DNA of 30,000 nt from Prorocentrum cordatum (GCA_963575745.1 CAUYUJ010018459.1:1-30000); one strand, 5' to 3'. Positions 17,545 to 26,429 are shown, numbered from the stretch's first letter. The notes: generated by a model not told the origin, from the letters alone. Translations and numbers: made by a program.

Positions 17545-17650
17545 GTATAGCTGTTTATGGATACATATACAGATGCACACACATAACATGTAGACATATA
17601 GATATACATGCACATGTATGTGCACGTGTATACACATATGTGTATGTTCT
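17545..17650. repeat. ACATAT/ATGCAC degenerate microsatellite
   Basis: Alternating purine-pyrimidine words (ATACATATAC, ATGCACACACAT, ATGTATGTGCACGTGTAT) over about 100 bases. It could adopt Z-type DNA and encodes nothing convincing. Confidence 0.8.
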
Positions 17651-17764
17651 AGCCGTGGTTCCAGGCCCGGGAGGGAGGTCCAGCCTCCTTTCTAGTTGGC
17701 GGGATTGGGCCCTGGAAACAGGGGTCGGGACCTGGCAAGAAGTCTCCAGGCGACCCCGAGAGGC

Positions 17765-17905
17765 CCTGCTGGCTGCCCACTGGCCGTCGGCTTGTGCCGG
17801 CCCTCGGTGTTGCGATGTCCTGGTGGTCGCCCGGGAGGTCGCGGGTCCTGCTGTCCATCGTTGCTGCGGTCTACGGATGGGCGTTCTCCTGCTGGCCGCC
17901 CGCAG
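17765..17905. repeat. 54-bp minisatellite (locus 2)
   Basis: TTGCGATG at 17,810 and CTGCGGTC at 17,864 are 54 bases apart, as are GGCTGCCC at 17,771 and GGTCGCCC at 17,825. The unit shares GGTGGTCGCCCG and GGGTCCTGCTG with the array at 10.9 kb. As there, both strands are open. Confidence 0.65.
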
Positions 17906-18136
17906 GGGATGCAGGGCTTCGCTCCTCCTCCTTCTCGGAGGTGGAGCAGATACCGACACCGCTGCTCGTCCTGGAGAGCCCTCGACGTCACAGCCGGATC
18001 CTCATCGAAATTCTGGTCAGGATGCGCCCCTGGAGGGTTCTCGGGAGTAGCGAGGTCGGTACCCTTGTTGTCCCCGCACCTTCGCTTCCTCGTCCTCCTC
18101 GTCCTCCCTTTCCCACCCCTCCCTCCTTGTCCCCAG

Positions 18137-18273
18137 GCAGTCGTCGTCACCTCCCTCATCGTCGCCTACCTGGGCCACCCCCCCGACAACTGGGTGGACA
18201 TTGGCCTCTTCGGACTGGCACTCGCCGCGTGGCCGTTCACAGGCCTCAGCGTGCTGCCCACGTTCATCCGCAG
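18137..18273 (+). CDS. Candidate exon of a membrane protein, function unknown
   Basis: A strong polypyrimidine tract (about 18,080-18,134) ends in CCCCAG and is followed by a stop-free segment in frame from 18,137. It encodes 'AVVVTSLIVAYLGHPPDNW' and then 'VDIGLFGLALAAWPFTGLSV'. These are two hydrophobic stretches of roughly 12 and 18 residues separated by a polar loop, followed by Arg, the look of a multi-pass membrane protein. The 3' border is uncertain: 'CGCAG|GC' would be a GC-type donor, which dinoflagellates use, and a GT occurs about 15 bases later. Base composition is GC-rich at third positions. I cannot name a family, and neighbouring exons were not found. Confidence 0.45.
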
Positions 18274-18360
18274 GCCCCCCCCCATGTGGTTGCTTTGTCG
18301 AGACGGCTCACGCTGGTTGCTTCCACTTGGATATCGCTCCTCCCGCTGCCCTTCGGCTGC

Positions 18361-18486
18361 AGGAGGAGGATGAGGAGGGAGGAGGAGGGAGGAGGGGGAG
18401 GAGAGAGAGGGAGGAGAGAGAGGGAGGAGGAGGAGGAGGAGGAGGAGGAGGAGGAGGAGGAGGAGGAGGAGGAGGAGGAGGAGGTA
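18361..18486 (+). repeat. (GGA)n microsatellite
   Basis: GGA/GAG repeat with GAGAGAGGGAGGA variants, becoming perfect GGA from about 18,424 to 18,483. Confidence 0.95.
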
Positions 18487-18673
18487 TTTGTTTCCTGTCC
18501 TGCGCACTTGCTCCTGCCCCCGGTCCTGCTGCTGGCCCCGATTCTGGCCCCGCTCCCTGGTCTGCTCTGCTCCTGCTGCCAGTGTTGCTATCGCTGCCGC
18601 CGCTGGCGATGCTTCTCCTCCCTCTGCTCTTCCTACTCGCATCGGGTCATCGCCCTGCAACGCATATTTGATG

Positions 18674-18714
18674 TCTTCTTCTTCTTCTTCTTTTTTTTTG
18701 GGGGGGGGGGGCAG
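18674..18714 (+). repeat. TTC repeat, poly-T and poly-G run
   Basis: CTTCTTCTTCTT is followed by about ten T and then about eleven G before 'CAGGAATAG'. A low-complexity, probably slippage-prone site. Confidence 0.9.
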
Positions 18715-18889
18715 GAATAGACGGTGGAGGGATGAGGAATGATGATGAAGAGGGATGGGTGAGGGATGGGTGATGAAAAAGAGGAGGTGAGGAGACGCGC
18801 GGCTCTGCGGATTGAATTCGAAGGCCAAGTTTCGTGATAGGGTTTGGGACATGGAGTTTCCTCAGATTGTATATGTCCGTGCTGAATGT

Positions 18890-19020
18890 CTCGTTAGCCG
18901 TCTCTTTGAGGCTTCTTAGGGCCACTTGTGACGTCTTTGGGAGATCGTGAGCCTTGGGGTACTCTCCGGATCGTCTTTGAAAATTGCCTTGAGGCGTCTT
19001 GAAGCCATGTCGTAGAGTCG
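18890..19020 (+). repeat. Short diverged 11-bp array
   Basis: TCTTTGAGGC, TCTTAGGGCC, TCTTTGGGAG, CCTTGGGG, GTCTTGAAGCC and related words about every 10-13 bases. A weak member of the TCTTGGGG family. Confidence 0.5.
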
Positions 19021-19163
19021 CTTAGAGGCCAGAGACGGCGCCAGAGATCAACATCGGGGGGGAGGGGGAGTCAGGTGGCGTGCGCGCGTGACAGGTTGAT
19101 CTACACTCGCAGCCGTTCTGACCCAAGTCGTAGAGCATCAATTTTGTGTTCTCGTCCAGCCTC

Positions 19164-19358
19164 ATGGGAGGCGACGGGGAGGAGTCTCCTGCGAACGCTG
19201 GAGGTGCGGATGCGGGGAAGCGCGACAGGGGACTGAACGGATCCAGGAACGGTGACAGCATGTTCGTCGTTGTCCGCAATCTGCCAGAGGCTGCCAGAGG
19301 CTACTCGTGGTTCAAGAGGTGCGGGGCGGACGTCGACGTGGTCAAGGCCGAGCTACGG
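19164..19358 (+). CDS. Candidate first exon, RRM-like N-terminal half
   Basis: It begins at ATG 19,164 and is open for 65 codons to a possible GT donor (CTACGG|GTTGGG, 19,359). Just upstream, 'ATTTTGTGTTCTCGTCCAG' is a good pyrimidine-rich acceptor ending 4 bases before the ATG. In a dinoflagellate it could take a trans-spliced leader. The protein starts 'MGGDGEESPANAGGADAG', then contains 'MFVVVRNLPEAARGYSWF' and 'GADVDVVKAELR'. 'FVVVRNL' fits the RNP2 strand of an RNA recognition motif, followed by an alpha-helix-like and a second strand-like segment. The exon candidate at 20,353-20,625 has what could be the RNP1 half. Without a donor/acceptor test the join is inference. The minus strand is also open here. 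Confidence 0.4.
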
Positions 19359-19376
19359 GTTGGGCACTCTGATGTT

Positions 19377-19377
<1 letters not shown>

Positions 19378-19412
<35 letters not shown>

Positions 19413-19418
19413 AAAAAA

Positions 19419-19449
<31 letters not shown>

Positions 19450-19458
19450 AAGAGAGCT
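19378..19458 (+). repeat. (GA)n microsatellite with internal poly-A
   Basis: GA repeat to about 19,408, then an A run of about 12, then GA repeats to about 19,446 and AAAAGAGAG. It begins about 20 bases after the possible donor of the exon above. Confidence 0.95.
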
Positions 19459-19526
19459 ATTAGACAACCGGTCCCGGCCGCATGCCTTACATATATCTTG
19501 CACTGGCCATCGGGTGGGACAGTACA

Positions 19527-19691
19527 GTGGAGGCCCATGCCAAGAAACACCCTGCTTGCCTGCAGGGTGCCCTGGGTTTCTTGGGTTTCGATGGTTCTGC
19601 TCTGGGAAGCGTGACGTTCCCACACCAATTATCAATGGACGTCCTGGGGTCTCAGGGTTGGGTTGCTTGTGGGAGGTTTCTTGTGGACTCG
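19527..19691 (+). repeat. Dispersed repeat module 1 (M1), copy 1
   Basis: It begins 'GTGGAGGCCCATGCCAAGAA' and runs through 'GGTTTCTTGGGTTTCGATGG', 'AGCGTGACGTTCCCACACCA' and 'GGACGTCCTGGGGTCTCAGG' to 'TTCTTGTGGACTCGCC'. Two longer relatives occur at 26,780 and 29,392. This copy lacks the second module directly downstream. Confidence 0.9.
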
Positions 19692-20118
19692 CCTCCACTG
19701 CATCGGGTGGGAGTCCATCGCCTGTCGGGCAGGGCCGTCCTGGGCGGGTCCCCGTCGGGCGGCAGACTCGTGCCACCTGTTCGCGGACAGGAGCATCCGT
19801 GGGGTCCTTCGTGGACCCAGCGCCGGGCTTCTGCCAGTAGCCGCCGGGAGCCGAGTGTGCCAGTCCCACCGCCCAGTGGCAATGCACGAGGGACCCAGGC
19901 AGGGCCGCCTGCCATCCGATGCGGCGCGACTGGATTCGCCAGTTGGTGCCCCGATTCCGATTGGCCTCGGCTCGGATCGTCTCGTCGGCACCTGCCGGGG
20001 CCGGCTGGAGCCCGGCGCGGCGCTCCGTTCTCGCCCTGCGTCGGGGCGGTTCGCAGGCGATCCGACCCGCCTCCGATCGGATCCGATTTCGCGATTCGGT
20101 CCGGCGCAGGCCTACCAG
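19692..20118. other. GC-rich sequence ending in a good GTAAGG donor-like site
   Basis: The segment is open in the plus frame read as '...RFGPAQAYQ' up to 'CCTACCAG|GTAAGG' (donor at 20,119). It could be an exon, or GC-rich intron between the two RRM-like islands. It contains GATCGGATCCGATTTCGCGATT-like repeats near 20,075. No domain is recognised. Opposite-strand frames are also open. Confidence 0.3.
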
Positions 20119-20179
20119 GTAAGGAAGCTTCGGTGCGACCACTTTTTTTTCGGGTGCGGCGATCCCAGACCACTGGCGT

Positions 20180-20338
20180 TGTGATTTTTTTCACAACGTC
20201 GACCCCCAGGACCCATTCCCGGGGACGGGTTTTTTATCCTGACTCGTTTTTTGACGGCCCCGAGGCCCAGGAAGGACCCCCTCGAGGCCAGAAGCGGCGA
20301 AAAGCCTCCCGTCGTGGTCTTCTTCACCGCGCGAGGAG
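20180..20338 (+). repeat. Dispersed repeat module 2 (M2), copy 1
   Basis: Contains GTGATTTTTT, 'CCCAGGACCCATTCCCGGGG', 'TTTTTTGACGGCCCCGAGGC' and AAGCGGCGAAAAGC. These match M2 of the elements at 26,955 and 29,580, though diverged. It stands alone, without M1. Confidence 0.75.
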
Positions 20339-20352
20339 GTCCTGGGATGTAG

Positions 20353-20625
20353 GCTGGTAAAGCCGGACGGGAGCAGCCAGAGAGGCGGATTCAAGCGCAC
20401 CCAGCCGGAGAGGCGGAGTTCTTCGGCCTCAAGCCCGGCCAGCCGCGGTGGGCCATCTGCGAGGCCCGGGACGCCGACGAGGCCTCCAGCATGGTCAAGG
20501 CGCTGGACGGCTTCGACACGAAGCTGGACAAGCCCCTCGCCGCGGAGGCCGTCGGCCGGGAAGCTCGGGAGAAGCTGGCTGGCCGCAGGGAGAACGCGAA
20601 GGTCGAAGAAGAGATAACGCCATAA
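20353..20625 (+). CDS. Candidate terminal exon, RRM-like C-terminal half
   Basis: Open from 20,353 (after TAG 20,350-20,352) to TAA at 20,623-20,625. Possible acceptors are GGATGTAG|GCT, GAGCAG|CCA and CACCCAG|CC. The clearest part reads 'AEFFGLKPGQPRWAICEARD', 'ADEASSMVKALDGFDTKLDK' and 'PLAAEAVGREAREKLAGRRE'. The segment RWAICEARDADEASSMVKAL resembles the third strand (RNP1 position) and second helix of an RNA recognition motif, followed by a charged tail. Third codon positions are almost all G or C, a strong coding signal. The last codons and the stop lie inside a foldback element that starts at 20,616. It may belong with the exon at 19,164-19,358, across an intron of about 1 kb holding M1 and M2 repeats. 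The RRM assignment is tentative. Confidence 0.5.
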   Translation, partial: AGKAGREQPERRIQAHPAGEAEFFGLKPGQPRWAICEARDADEASSMVKALDGFDTKLDKPLAAEAVGREAREKLAGRRENAKVEEEITP

Positions 20626-20790
20626 ACAGAAACGTTTGGCGCTCCGCGCGGATTTCTTGGATCCGCGCTGGCCCCCCCCCCCGCGGCGCCTCCAGCGCCA
20701 CCCCTGGCGCGCTCCGCACGCCAGGGAGGGGGGTCCAGCGCAGACCCAAGAACTCCGCGCGGAGCGCCAAATGTTTATGTTTACGGCGTT
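20616..20790. mobile_element. 175-bp foldback/MITE-like element
   Basis: The left arm begins AACGCCATAAACAGAAACG, then 'TTTGGCGCTCCGCGCGGA'. The right arm ends 'TCCGCGCGGAGCGCCAAA', then TGTTTATGTTTACGGCGTT. Arms are about 60 bases (20,616-20,680 and 20,727-20,790) around a spacer with its own smaller inverted repeat (CTGGCGCGCTCCGCACGCCAG-like). It carries the stop codon of the exon candidate upstream. It could be an inserted MITE or a 3'-end hairpin of a transcript. Confidence 0.88.
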
Positions 20791-21128
20791 TTTTCTTCCA
20801 ATCGGGTGTTGCTAGAAGTGCCCCTGGCCCAAGGTGCCTCCAGGATTTCCAGGGAGGCCCCGACGGCCTCCAGAGCCTCGCGAGGCCCAGGGGGCCCCCA
20901 GGGCTCCAGAGTGGAGCGACAAAGCTGGGGGCACGTTGGGCCAGGGGCACCCTCTTAGCAACCCCCGATCCAAGGGGCGGCCTGGCGCCGAAAGGCCGTG
21001 GCCCCGGCAACCAACCCACATGCGAAACGGGCTGCCCTCGCGCTCGCTCGCCCGTGCCCCTGCCGTCGGTGCCTGCCTGGCGCTGGCTGTCCGCCGTCTG
21101 TGGAACTCTCACTCGCCGAAGACATCTA
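20791..21128. other. GC-rich unassigned sequence
   Basis: Between the foldback and the second MITE. Purine/pyrimidine-mixed GC-rich DNA with 'GAGGCCCCGACGGCCTCCAG'-like words that faintly recall M2. No gene is recognised. Confidence 0.4.
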
Positions 21129-21129
21129 G

Positions 21130-21360
21130 CAGTGGCGAAGCGTCCCGGCTTGCCTATAGGCCCACCACAGAATGTTCTAGGAACCTGTCTGTGGTCTGCA
21201 CGACATGTTCTCAGAACACTTCTGGCTTGGACTGTCTTGTTCTAGCACATCGGGCATGTGTTCTGAGAACACTGTTGCCTGTTGCTGGTCTTAGAACATT
21301 TTGGGGTTCCAAGGACCTTTTGTGGTAGGCCTATAGGAATACTGGGACGGTCAGTCCCTG
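21130..21360. mobile_element. 231-bp MITE, hAT-like ends, copy 2
   Basis: Same element as at 14,430: begins 'CAGTGGCGAAGCGTCCCGGC', then CCTATAGGCCCACCA, and ends with TGGTAGGCCTATAGG and GGGACGGTCAGTCCCTG. The interior GTTCTNAGAAC palindromes are conserved. Length differs by 7 bases from copy 1. No matching 8-bp flanks were found. Confidence 0.85.
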
Positions 21361-22077
21361 CCCAAGAACAAGTATTGTGGACCCCCCCGCCGGTGCACAT
21401 GACAGTTTGTCAATTGAAGTGCCCCCTCTCGGGGCTCGCCCACTGTTTTTTTATGGGGGGGGAGTCTGCGTGCTCAGAGATCGTGCTCCTGGCCCCCCCC
21501 CGCTACGACAACAGCGGCCCCCGCCGGATGCTGCCTACAGTTGGTTCCGAAATCGCGCTCGCGCGCGGGGTTTCCGCACAAGTTCTGCAGGAATCGCGCT
21601 CTCGCGTGGGAGTTCCTCCCAATGTTTTGCGACGCCGCGCCCTCGACACTCAGGAACCTCGCTCTCGCTCTGGCCCTGCTCACGATTTACTTGGGGATCG
21701 CGCTATCGCTCGAGCTCTCCTCGCGATGAATGCAATATTCACGCTTCAGCAACCCGCCTGCTCGACCTGGCCGCCCGAGCCCGCCTTCCCGACCTGCCCG
21801 CTAGGGTCTACCCGCCCGATGGGCTCGCCTGGTTCTGCCGTGTATTTTCTGCTCCTAGCCCCCATCCTGCTAATTTCTCTCGTGCTCCATCTTTCTCCCT
21901 CCCCCTTCCATCCGTCCTTTCTGCTTCTGTTTTGGAGGCTGCGCTAGATGCGCGTGGCAGCTACGGAAGATATACCCCCAAAGGGATACGATCGATCACG
22001 GAGAAGGCGGGTACCGAGGGTTAGGGATATCCGTGTTGAAGGGGTCGTGAGCAGATATGAACGAACAGTCTTACATT

Positions 22078-22130
22078 GATTGGTGTTGTTGGTGTTGTTG
22101 CTGTTGCTGCTTCTGCTGTTGAGTTCTCAT
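22078..22130 (+). repeat. (GTT/GCT)n microsatellite inside the direct-repeat array
   Basis: GTTGTTGGTGTTGTTGCTG-type repeat of about 50 bases at the end of the first unit. Confidence 0.9.
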
Positions 22131-23054
22131 TGTTGAAAACATGAATATTGTTGATCCCCCCGCACAGGTGCTGCAGGAGTCGCACAATCGCGTGGGACGC
22201 CTTCGCAATTTATTCAGACGCCGCGCCCTCGACACGCAGGAATCACGCTCGCGCTTTGGCCTTTCTTGCGATTCAATTGGGAATCGCGCTATCGCTCGAA
22301 CTTTCCTCACGATTCATGTACTATGCATGCTTCATCAACGCGCCTTCTCGACCTGGCTGCTTGGGCCCGCCTACCCGACCCGCCCGCTGGGGTCTGCCCG
22401 CCTGGTCTGTCCGTATGGTTCAGCCGCGTGTTTTCTGTTCCGAGCCCATGCCTGCTAATATCTCTCGTGCTCCATCCTTTTTCATCCTCCTTCCATCCGT
22501 CCCCTCTTCCCCTGTTTTGAGGGCTGCGCTAGGCCGCTAGGTGCACTCCCTCACAAGTTCTGCAGGAATCGCGCTCTCGCGTAGGACATCCTTGCAATGT
22601 TTTCAGACGCCGCGCCCTCGACACTCATGAATCTCGCTCTCGATTTGGCCTTTCCCATGTTGTTGTGTGGACATGGCGCTATCTCTCGAGCTCTCCTCGC
22701 CATGAATGCAATATTCACGCTTCAGCAGCCCGCCTGCTCGACCTGGCCTCTTAGGCCCGCATTCCCGACCTGCCTGCTAGGGTCTACCCGCCCGATGGGC
22801 TCGCCTGGTTCTGCCACGTACTTTCTGCTCGTAGCCTGCCTCCTGCTAATCCCGTTCTCCATCCTTCTCCCTCCCCCTTCCATGCGTCCTCCCTTCTTCT
22901 GTTTTAGGGGCTGCACTCATTTCGCGCGGCAGGTAAGGAAGATCTACTCCAGGGGGGTCTGGTCGAAGACGAGAAAGGGCGGGTACCGAGGGTTAGGGAT
23001 AGACGTGTTAAGTGGCACGCGAGCAGGTAAGAGCGAGTAGTCTTAAACTGAGTA

Positions 23055-23278
23055 GTGTTCTTGCTGTTGTTGTTGCTGCTGCTAGTGTTGTTGTTGCTGT
23101 GGTTGTTGTTGCTGCTGTTGTTGCTGTTGTTGTTGTTGTTGTTGCTGTTGTTGGTGTTGCTGTTGTTGTGGAAGTTGTTGTTGTGGAAGTTGTTGTAGTT
23201 GTAGTTGTAGTTGTTTCTGCTGCTGTTGCTGTTGCTGTTGTTGTTGTTGCTGCTGTTGTTGTTGGTGGTGTTGAGTTT
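23055..23278 (+). repeat. (GTT/GCT)n microsatellite, expanded copy
   Basis: The same repeat at the same place in the next unit, here more than 200 bases. The plus frame gives Val/Ala runs and the minus frame Thr runs. This unit-to-unit length difference shows the tract is unstable. Confidence 0.95.
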
Positions 23279-23834
23279 TTACGACTAACGATAAGTATTG
23301 TTGATCCCCCTCTGGTAACGACTGTGCTTTTCCAATTGAAGTGCCCCTTCCCTGGGCTCGGTCCTTGCTTCCTATCGGGGGAAGTCGTGAGTCTCAACCT
23401 GGGCCCCTGGTTTCCGAACTACAGCGGCAACGGTACCCACTTGAGACTTCCTTACAAGTTATTGGACCCCCCCGCTCCCACATTGGACTGCCTCGCACTT
23501 TACTCAAGAATCGCGCTCTCGTTTGAGATTTCCGCGCAATTTAGTAAAGAGCCGCACTCTCGCCATTCAGGATTTGCGCTCTCGTTCAGGATTTCCTTAT
23601 AGTTTTCTTGAGAATCGCGCTCTCACCCGGAACTTCCTGGCGAATTATGCGGGACTCACGTATTCGCGACCCGCCCGCTCGACCCGCCCGCCAGGGTCCG
23701 CCCGCCTGACCCGCCCGGTAAGGCTCGCAGTCGCCCCTCCGTTCTTTTCCGATGCATCTCGCTGCCCCTTGCGATACCGCAGTCGGATTTGAAGACCCCG
23801 CTGCTGCCTTCGTAGCTTCTTCGATGCTTTCCAT

Positions 23835-23992
23835 GGCCCCGTTATTTTAGCCCATTGATGCAGACCGTGGTCACGCGGTCGCCTTTCGTGTCCCCCACGC
23901 TGGCCTTCTTGGCCCCGATGTAGCTCTTCGTGCCCCTCTCGTGGCCCTTCCTGGCCCCTTTGCGGCCCTCAGTGGCCCCCTCCCGTTTAAGG
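23835..23992 (+). repeat. TGGCCCC-type 11-13-bp degenerate repeat
   Basis: CTTGGCCCC, CGTGGCCC, CCTGGCCCC, GCGGCCC and AGTGGCCCC occur every 10-13 bases in the last 100 bases. It may be a further derivative of the TCTTGGGGCC family. Confidence 0.5.
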
Positions 23993-24239
23993 GTTTTCCT
24001 GTTTAGGGACGTCGTCCTCCGTCTACACCTTCTGTCGTCTTCAGTCTTCCCTTTTTCCTTCCTTCACTATGTCCCTCTTCCCTCCTGCCTCTCTTCCCCT
24101 ACTCCCCTCCTCCTCGCCCTCCCTTTCGCATATATATATATACACATATATATACACAAACCCGAAGGGTGTACGATCGAGCACGAAAAGGGCGGGTATC
24201 CAGGGTTTGGGAAACACATGTATCCAGGGTCCATGGTAA

Positions 24240-24985
24240 TTACATGCTTTCTTATGGGTTCCCACTCGAGGATTTCTTAATCGTGAATCAGTAGCAAGTG
24301 TTCATTATCCAGGGTTCCTTCGCATTGCCAAGAATTCCTCTTCACGGATTTCGCAATACGTATTCTTGACTAAGGGTTTCTCACTGAGGATTCCTTACCA
24401 AGGGCCCGCTTCTTTGGACGCCTCATTGAGGATGCCTCGCCACGTTCCTCAGTAAAGACTGATCTATGTATATATATATATATATATAGATGTATATATT
24501 CTAATGGGTAAGGTTACGGTGCTAAGGACTCCCGAGCAAGGGTTCTCGAGTAATGAGTTCAATGAGTTCTTTGTCGACAGGACTATTTGGAAACGCTTCC
24601 GGGTATTACGTTTTCATGTAACGGATGCTGTAATACGGGTCCCCCATCAGCATTTTTTGTGCAAGGATTTTGTAGTACGGATTCTCTCCCAAGGTTGCCC
24701 CGCGAAGGGTTTTATTACCAAGGGTTCCTCATTGAGGCGTCCTCATTGAGAACTCCTTGTTTTAGATGTTAGTAAGAACTCCCTGGTGAAGTTTGCACAT
24801 TCAGGAGCAATGATTCCCTACCAAAAAGTCCTCAGTAAGGATCTCTCAGTAAGGATTCCTTCTTCAAGGGGTCCTCACAACAAGGACTCCTCATCAAGGG
24901 TTTCCAAGTAGGGGGTTCTACGAATGACTCCTCATTGAGAATTCCTGATTATGTGTTCCTGCTCAAGGAATCCTGATGACGGATC
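24240..24985 (+). repeat. Degenerate 14-bp minisatellite, TCCTCATTAAGGAT type
   Basis: Words such as TCCTCATTGAGG, CTCAGTAAGGAT, TCCTCATCAAGGG and TTACCAAGGG recur about every 14-16 bases across about 700 bases, strongest at about 24,720-24,930 where clean 14-base spacing is visible. A TA microsatellite (24,465-24,500) interrupts it. No gene is seen. Confidence 0.7.
24465..24500. repeat. (TA)n microsatellite
   Basis: Perfect TA repeat of about 20 bases with GTATATA flanks. A similar short TA/CA run lies at 24,129-24,160. Confidence 0.95.
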
Positions 24986-25135
24986 CCTTTGTAGGTGTTG
25001 AAAGCACAAGAGGCTGCAACGACACGGTGCGTTGCCCCTTGCTCTTTGTTCGCCCTCACCCCCCGCCGCCCGTTTCCCCTATCCATGGTGCCCGAAGCCA
25101 GGGCTTGTACCCCCTGCAATGGCTGGATCGTTGGA

Positions 25136-25860
25136 TGGGACCCGCAGCCACGGGCTGGTTTTCGGCGGCGGGCAAGAGCGTCAGCAGGAACGCCACGCCT
25201 GAGTAAAAGGCAAGGAAGTATCGAACAAAAGTGCTGGTTTTCCTGGAGTGCCGGTTTTCGGGGACGGGCAAGAGAGCCAATCTTGAGTAGCAAGTGATGA
25301 AGTATCGAACAGGGGCGTCGTTGTCAGAGGGGGGTGCCAGTTTGCGGCGCCAAGGCGCAAGCGGCATTCTGTAGTAACATGCGACGGGCTATCACGCGGG
25401 ATCGTTGGTTGTCGTTATGGGGGCTGGTTTTCGGCGGCGGGCAAGAGCGCCAGTCGGGAGTAACAAGTGAGGTAGGATCGAGCGGGAACGGAGCCAGTTT
25501 GCGGCGCCAAAGTGCGAGCGGCACTCTTTAGTGACATGCGACGGGCTATCCAGCGAGATCGCTGGTTGTTGTTTGGGGCGCCAGTTCTCGTCGGCGAGCA
25601 AGAGCGCCAGTCGTGAGTAACAAATGAGGCCGGATTGAGCGGGAACGTTGCTCGCTGTTATAGGGGGGGCTGGTGTGCTGAACCAGTGCAGGAACGAGGG
25701 CCCAGCAAGAGCGCCAGTCTTGACTAAACGGCAATGAAGTATCGAGCGGAAGCGTTCTTGTTGTCGGGGGCCAGTTTGGGCGCAACCCCGAAACGCTTGA
25801 GCGTGAGCTTCAGTCTCAACGAAAATGCAGCCAGAGCCGAGGCGAGAACGCCAGGGCACA
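25136..25860 (+). repeat. Complex tandem repeat, about 8 units of 66-106 bp
   Basis: GGCAAGAGCGCCAGT-type words recur at about 25,172, 25,268, 25,350, 25,441, 25,507, 25,598 and 25,705, with a last diverged one near 25,780. Two sub-types alternate: one with GCTGGTTTTCGGCGGCGGGC and GTATCGAGCGGGAAC, the other with CCAGTTTGCGGCGCCAA and ACATGCGACGGGCTATC. No protein function is suggested. Confidence 0.85.
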
Positions 25861-26034
25861 TTGAGGGGGTCTAGCGATAATCATTGCCAAGTAATGAGAA
25901 TTCGGCAGCAGCAAACAAGCAAAATCTGAGCCATGGAATACCACTTCATCCACGCACCCAGGGATGGTCTAATCGGCCCCTTCACTGCCATCGTTTCCTT
26001 CCCCGACTCTCCAGATCCAGACTCCTAACATCAT

Positions 26035-26205
26035 GATTTTGTCAAGACCTCGACCCCCAGAGGTCTCGACCCATTCCCTGGGACCGGCTTCTCATTCCGA
26101 GTCGTTTGTGAACGGCCCCGAGGCCTGGCGAGGGCCTCTCTAGAGGCTGCAGACAGAGAAAGACTTTCCGTCGCGATCTTTTCATGACTCGAGGGGGTCT
26201 TCATG
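26035..26205 (+). repeat. Dispersed repeat module 2 (M2), copy 2
   Basis: ATGATTTTGTCAAGACCTCG, CCCATTCCCTGGGACCGG, 'GAACGGCCCCGAGGCCTGGC' and GAGGGCCTCTCTAGAGGC match the other M2 copies in order. It stands alone, without M1. Confidence 0.8.
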
Positions 26206-26219
26206 GGGCCCTGCCCCTG

Positions 26220-26420
26220 TCAGCCAAAACGGTGTGTGACCGAAGAAAAATCGCGATCGAGAACGCTCCCGAAATTGTAACTGAAAACGTAGTGTGACCG
26301 AAATTGCAATCGAAGTGTGATCTCGCATCGGTTTCGGACCAAACGTTTCGGTCGCACTCTGGTGCGGTCGGACAACTTCGGACGCCAGTGTCGGCAATAT
26401 TCGGGCATCAGATTTGGAGC
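26220..26420. repeat. Degenerate CGAAAT/GACCG sequence
   Basis: CCGAAATTG, ATCGCGATCGAG, GTGTGACCGAA, GTTTCGGACC and TTTCGGTCGC words recur without fixed period. It resembles the GATTC-rich patch at 5.1 kb in kind but not in motif. Confidence 0.4.
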
Positions 26421-26429
26421 CTTGAGACG

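Larger units (their letters stand above)
21371..24235 (+). repeat. Array of long direct repeats (0.4-1.2 kb units), four diverged copies
   Basis: Unit starts marked by ATTGTTGATCCCCC or AGTATTGTGGACCCCC occur at about 21,371, 22,145 and 23,295, and a nested partial copy starts at about 22,550. Shared blocks in order: CAATTGAAGTGCCCC, GCAGGAATCGCGCTCTCGCG, GACGCCGCGCCCTCGACAC, GCGCTATCGCTCGAGCTCTC, 'ATGAATGCAATATTCACGC', GGGTCTACCCGCCCGATGGG, CTCCCTCCCCCTTCCAT, GGCGGGTACCGAGGG, then a TTG/GTT microsatellite. Copy 4 is the most diverged and ends near 24,210 with AAAAGGGCGGGTATCCAGGG. Open frames exist across each unit but shift between units, so I do not call a gene. Confidence 0.85.
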
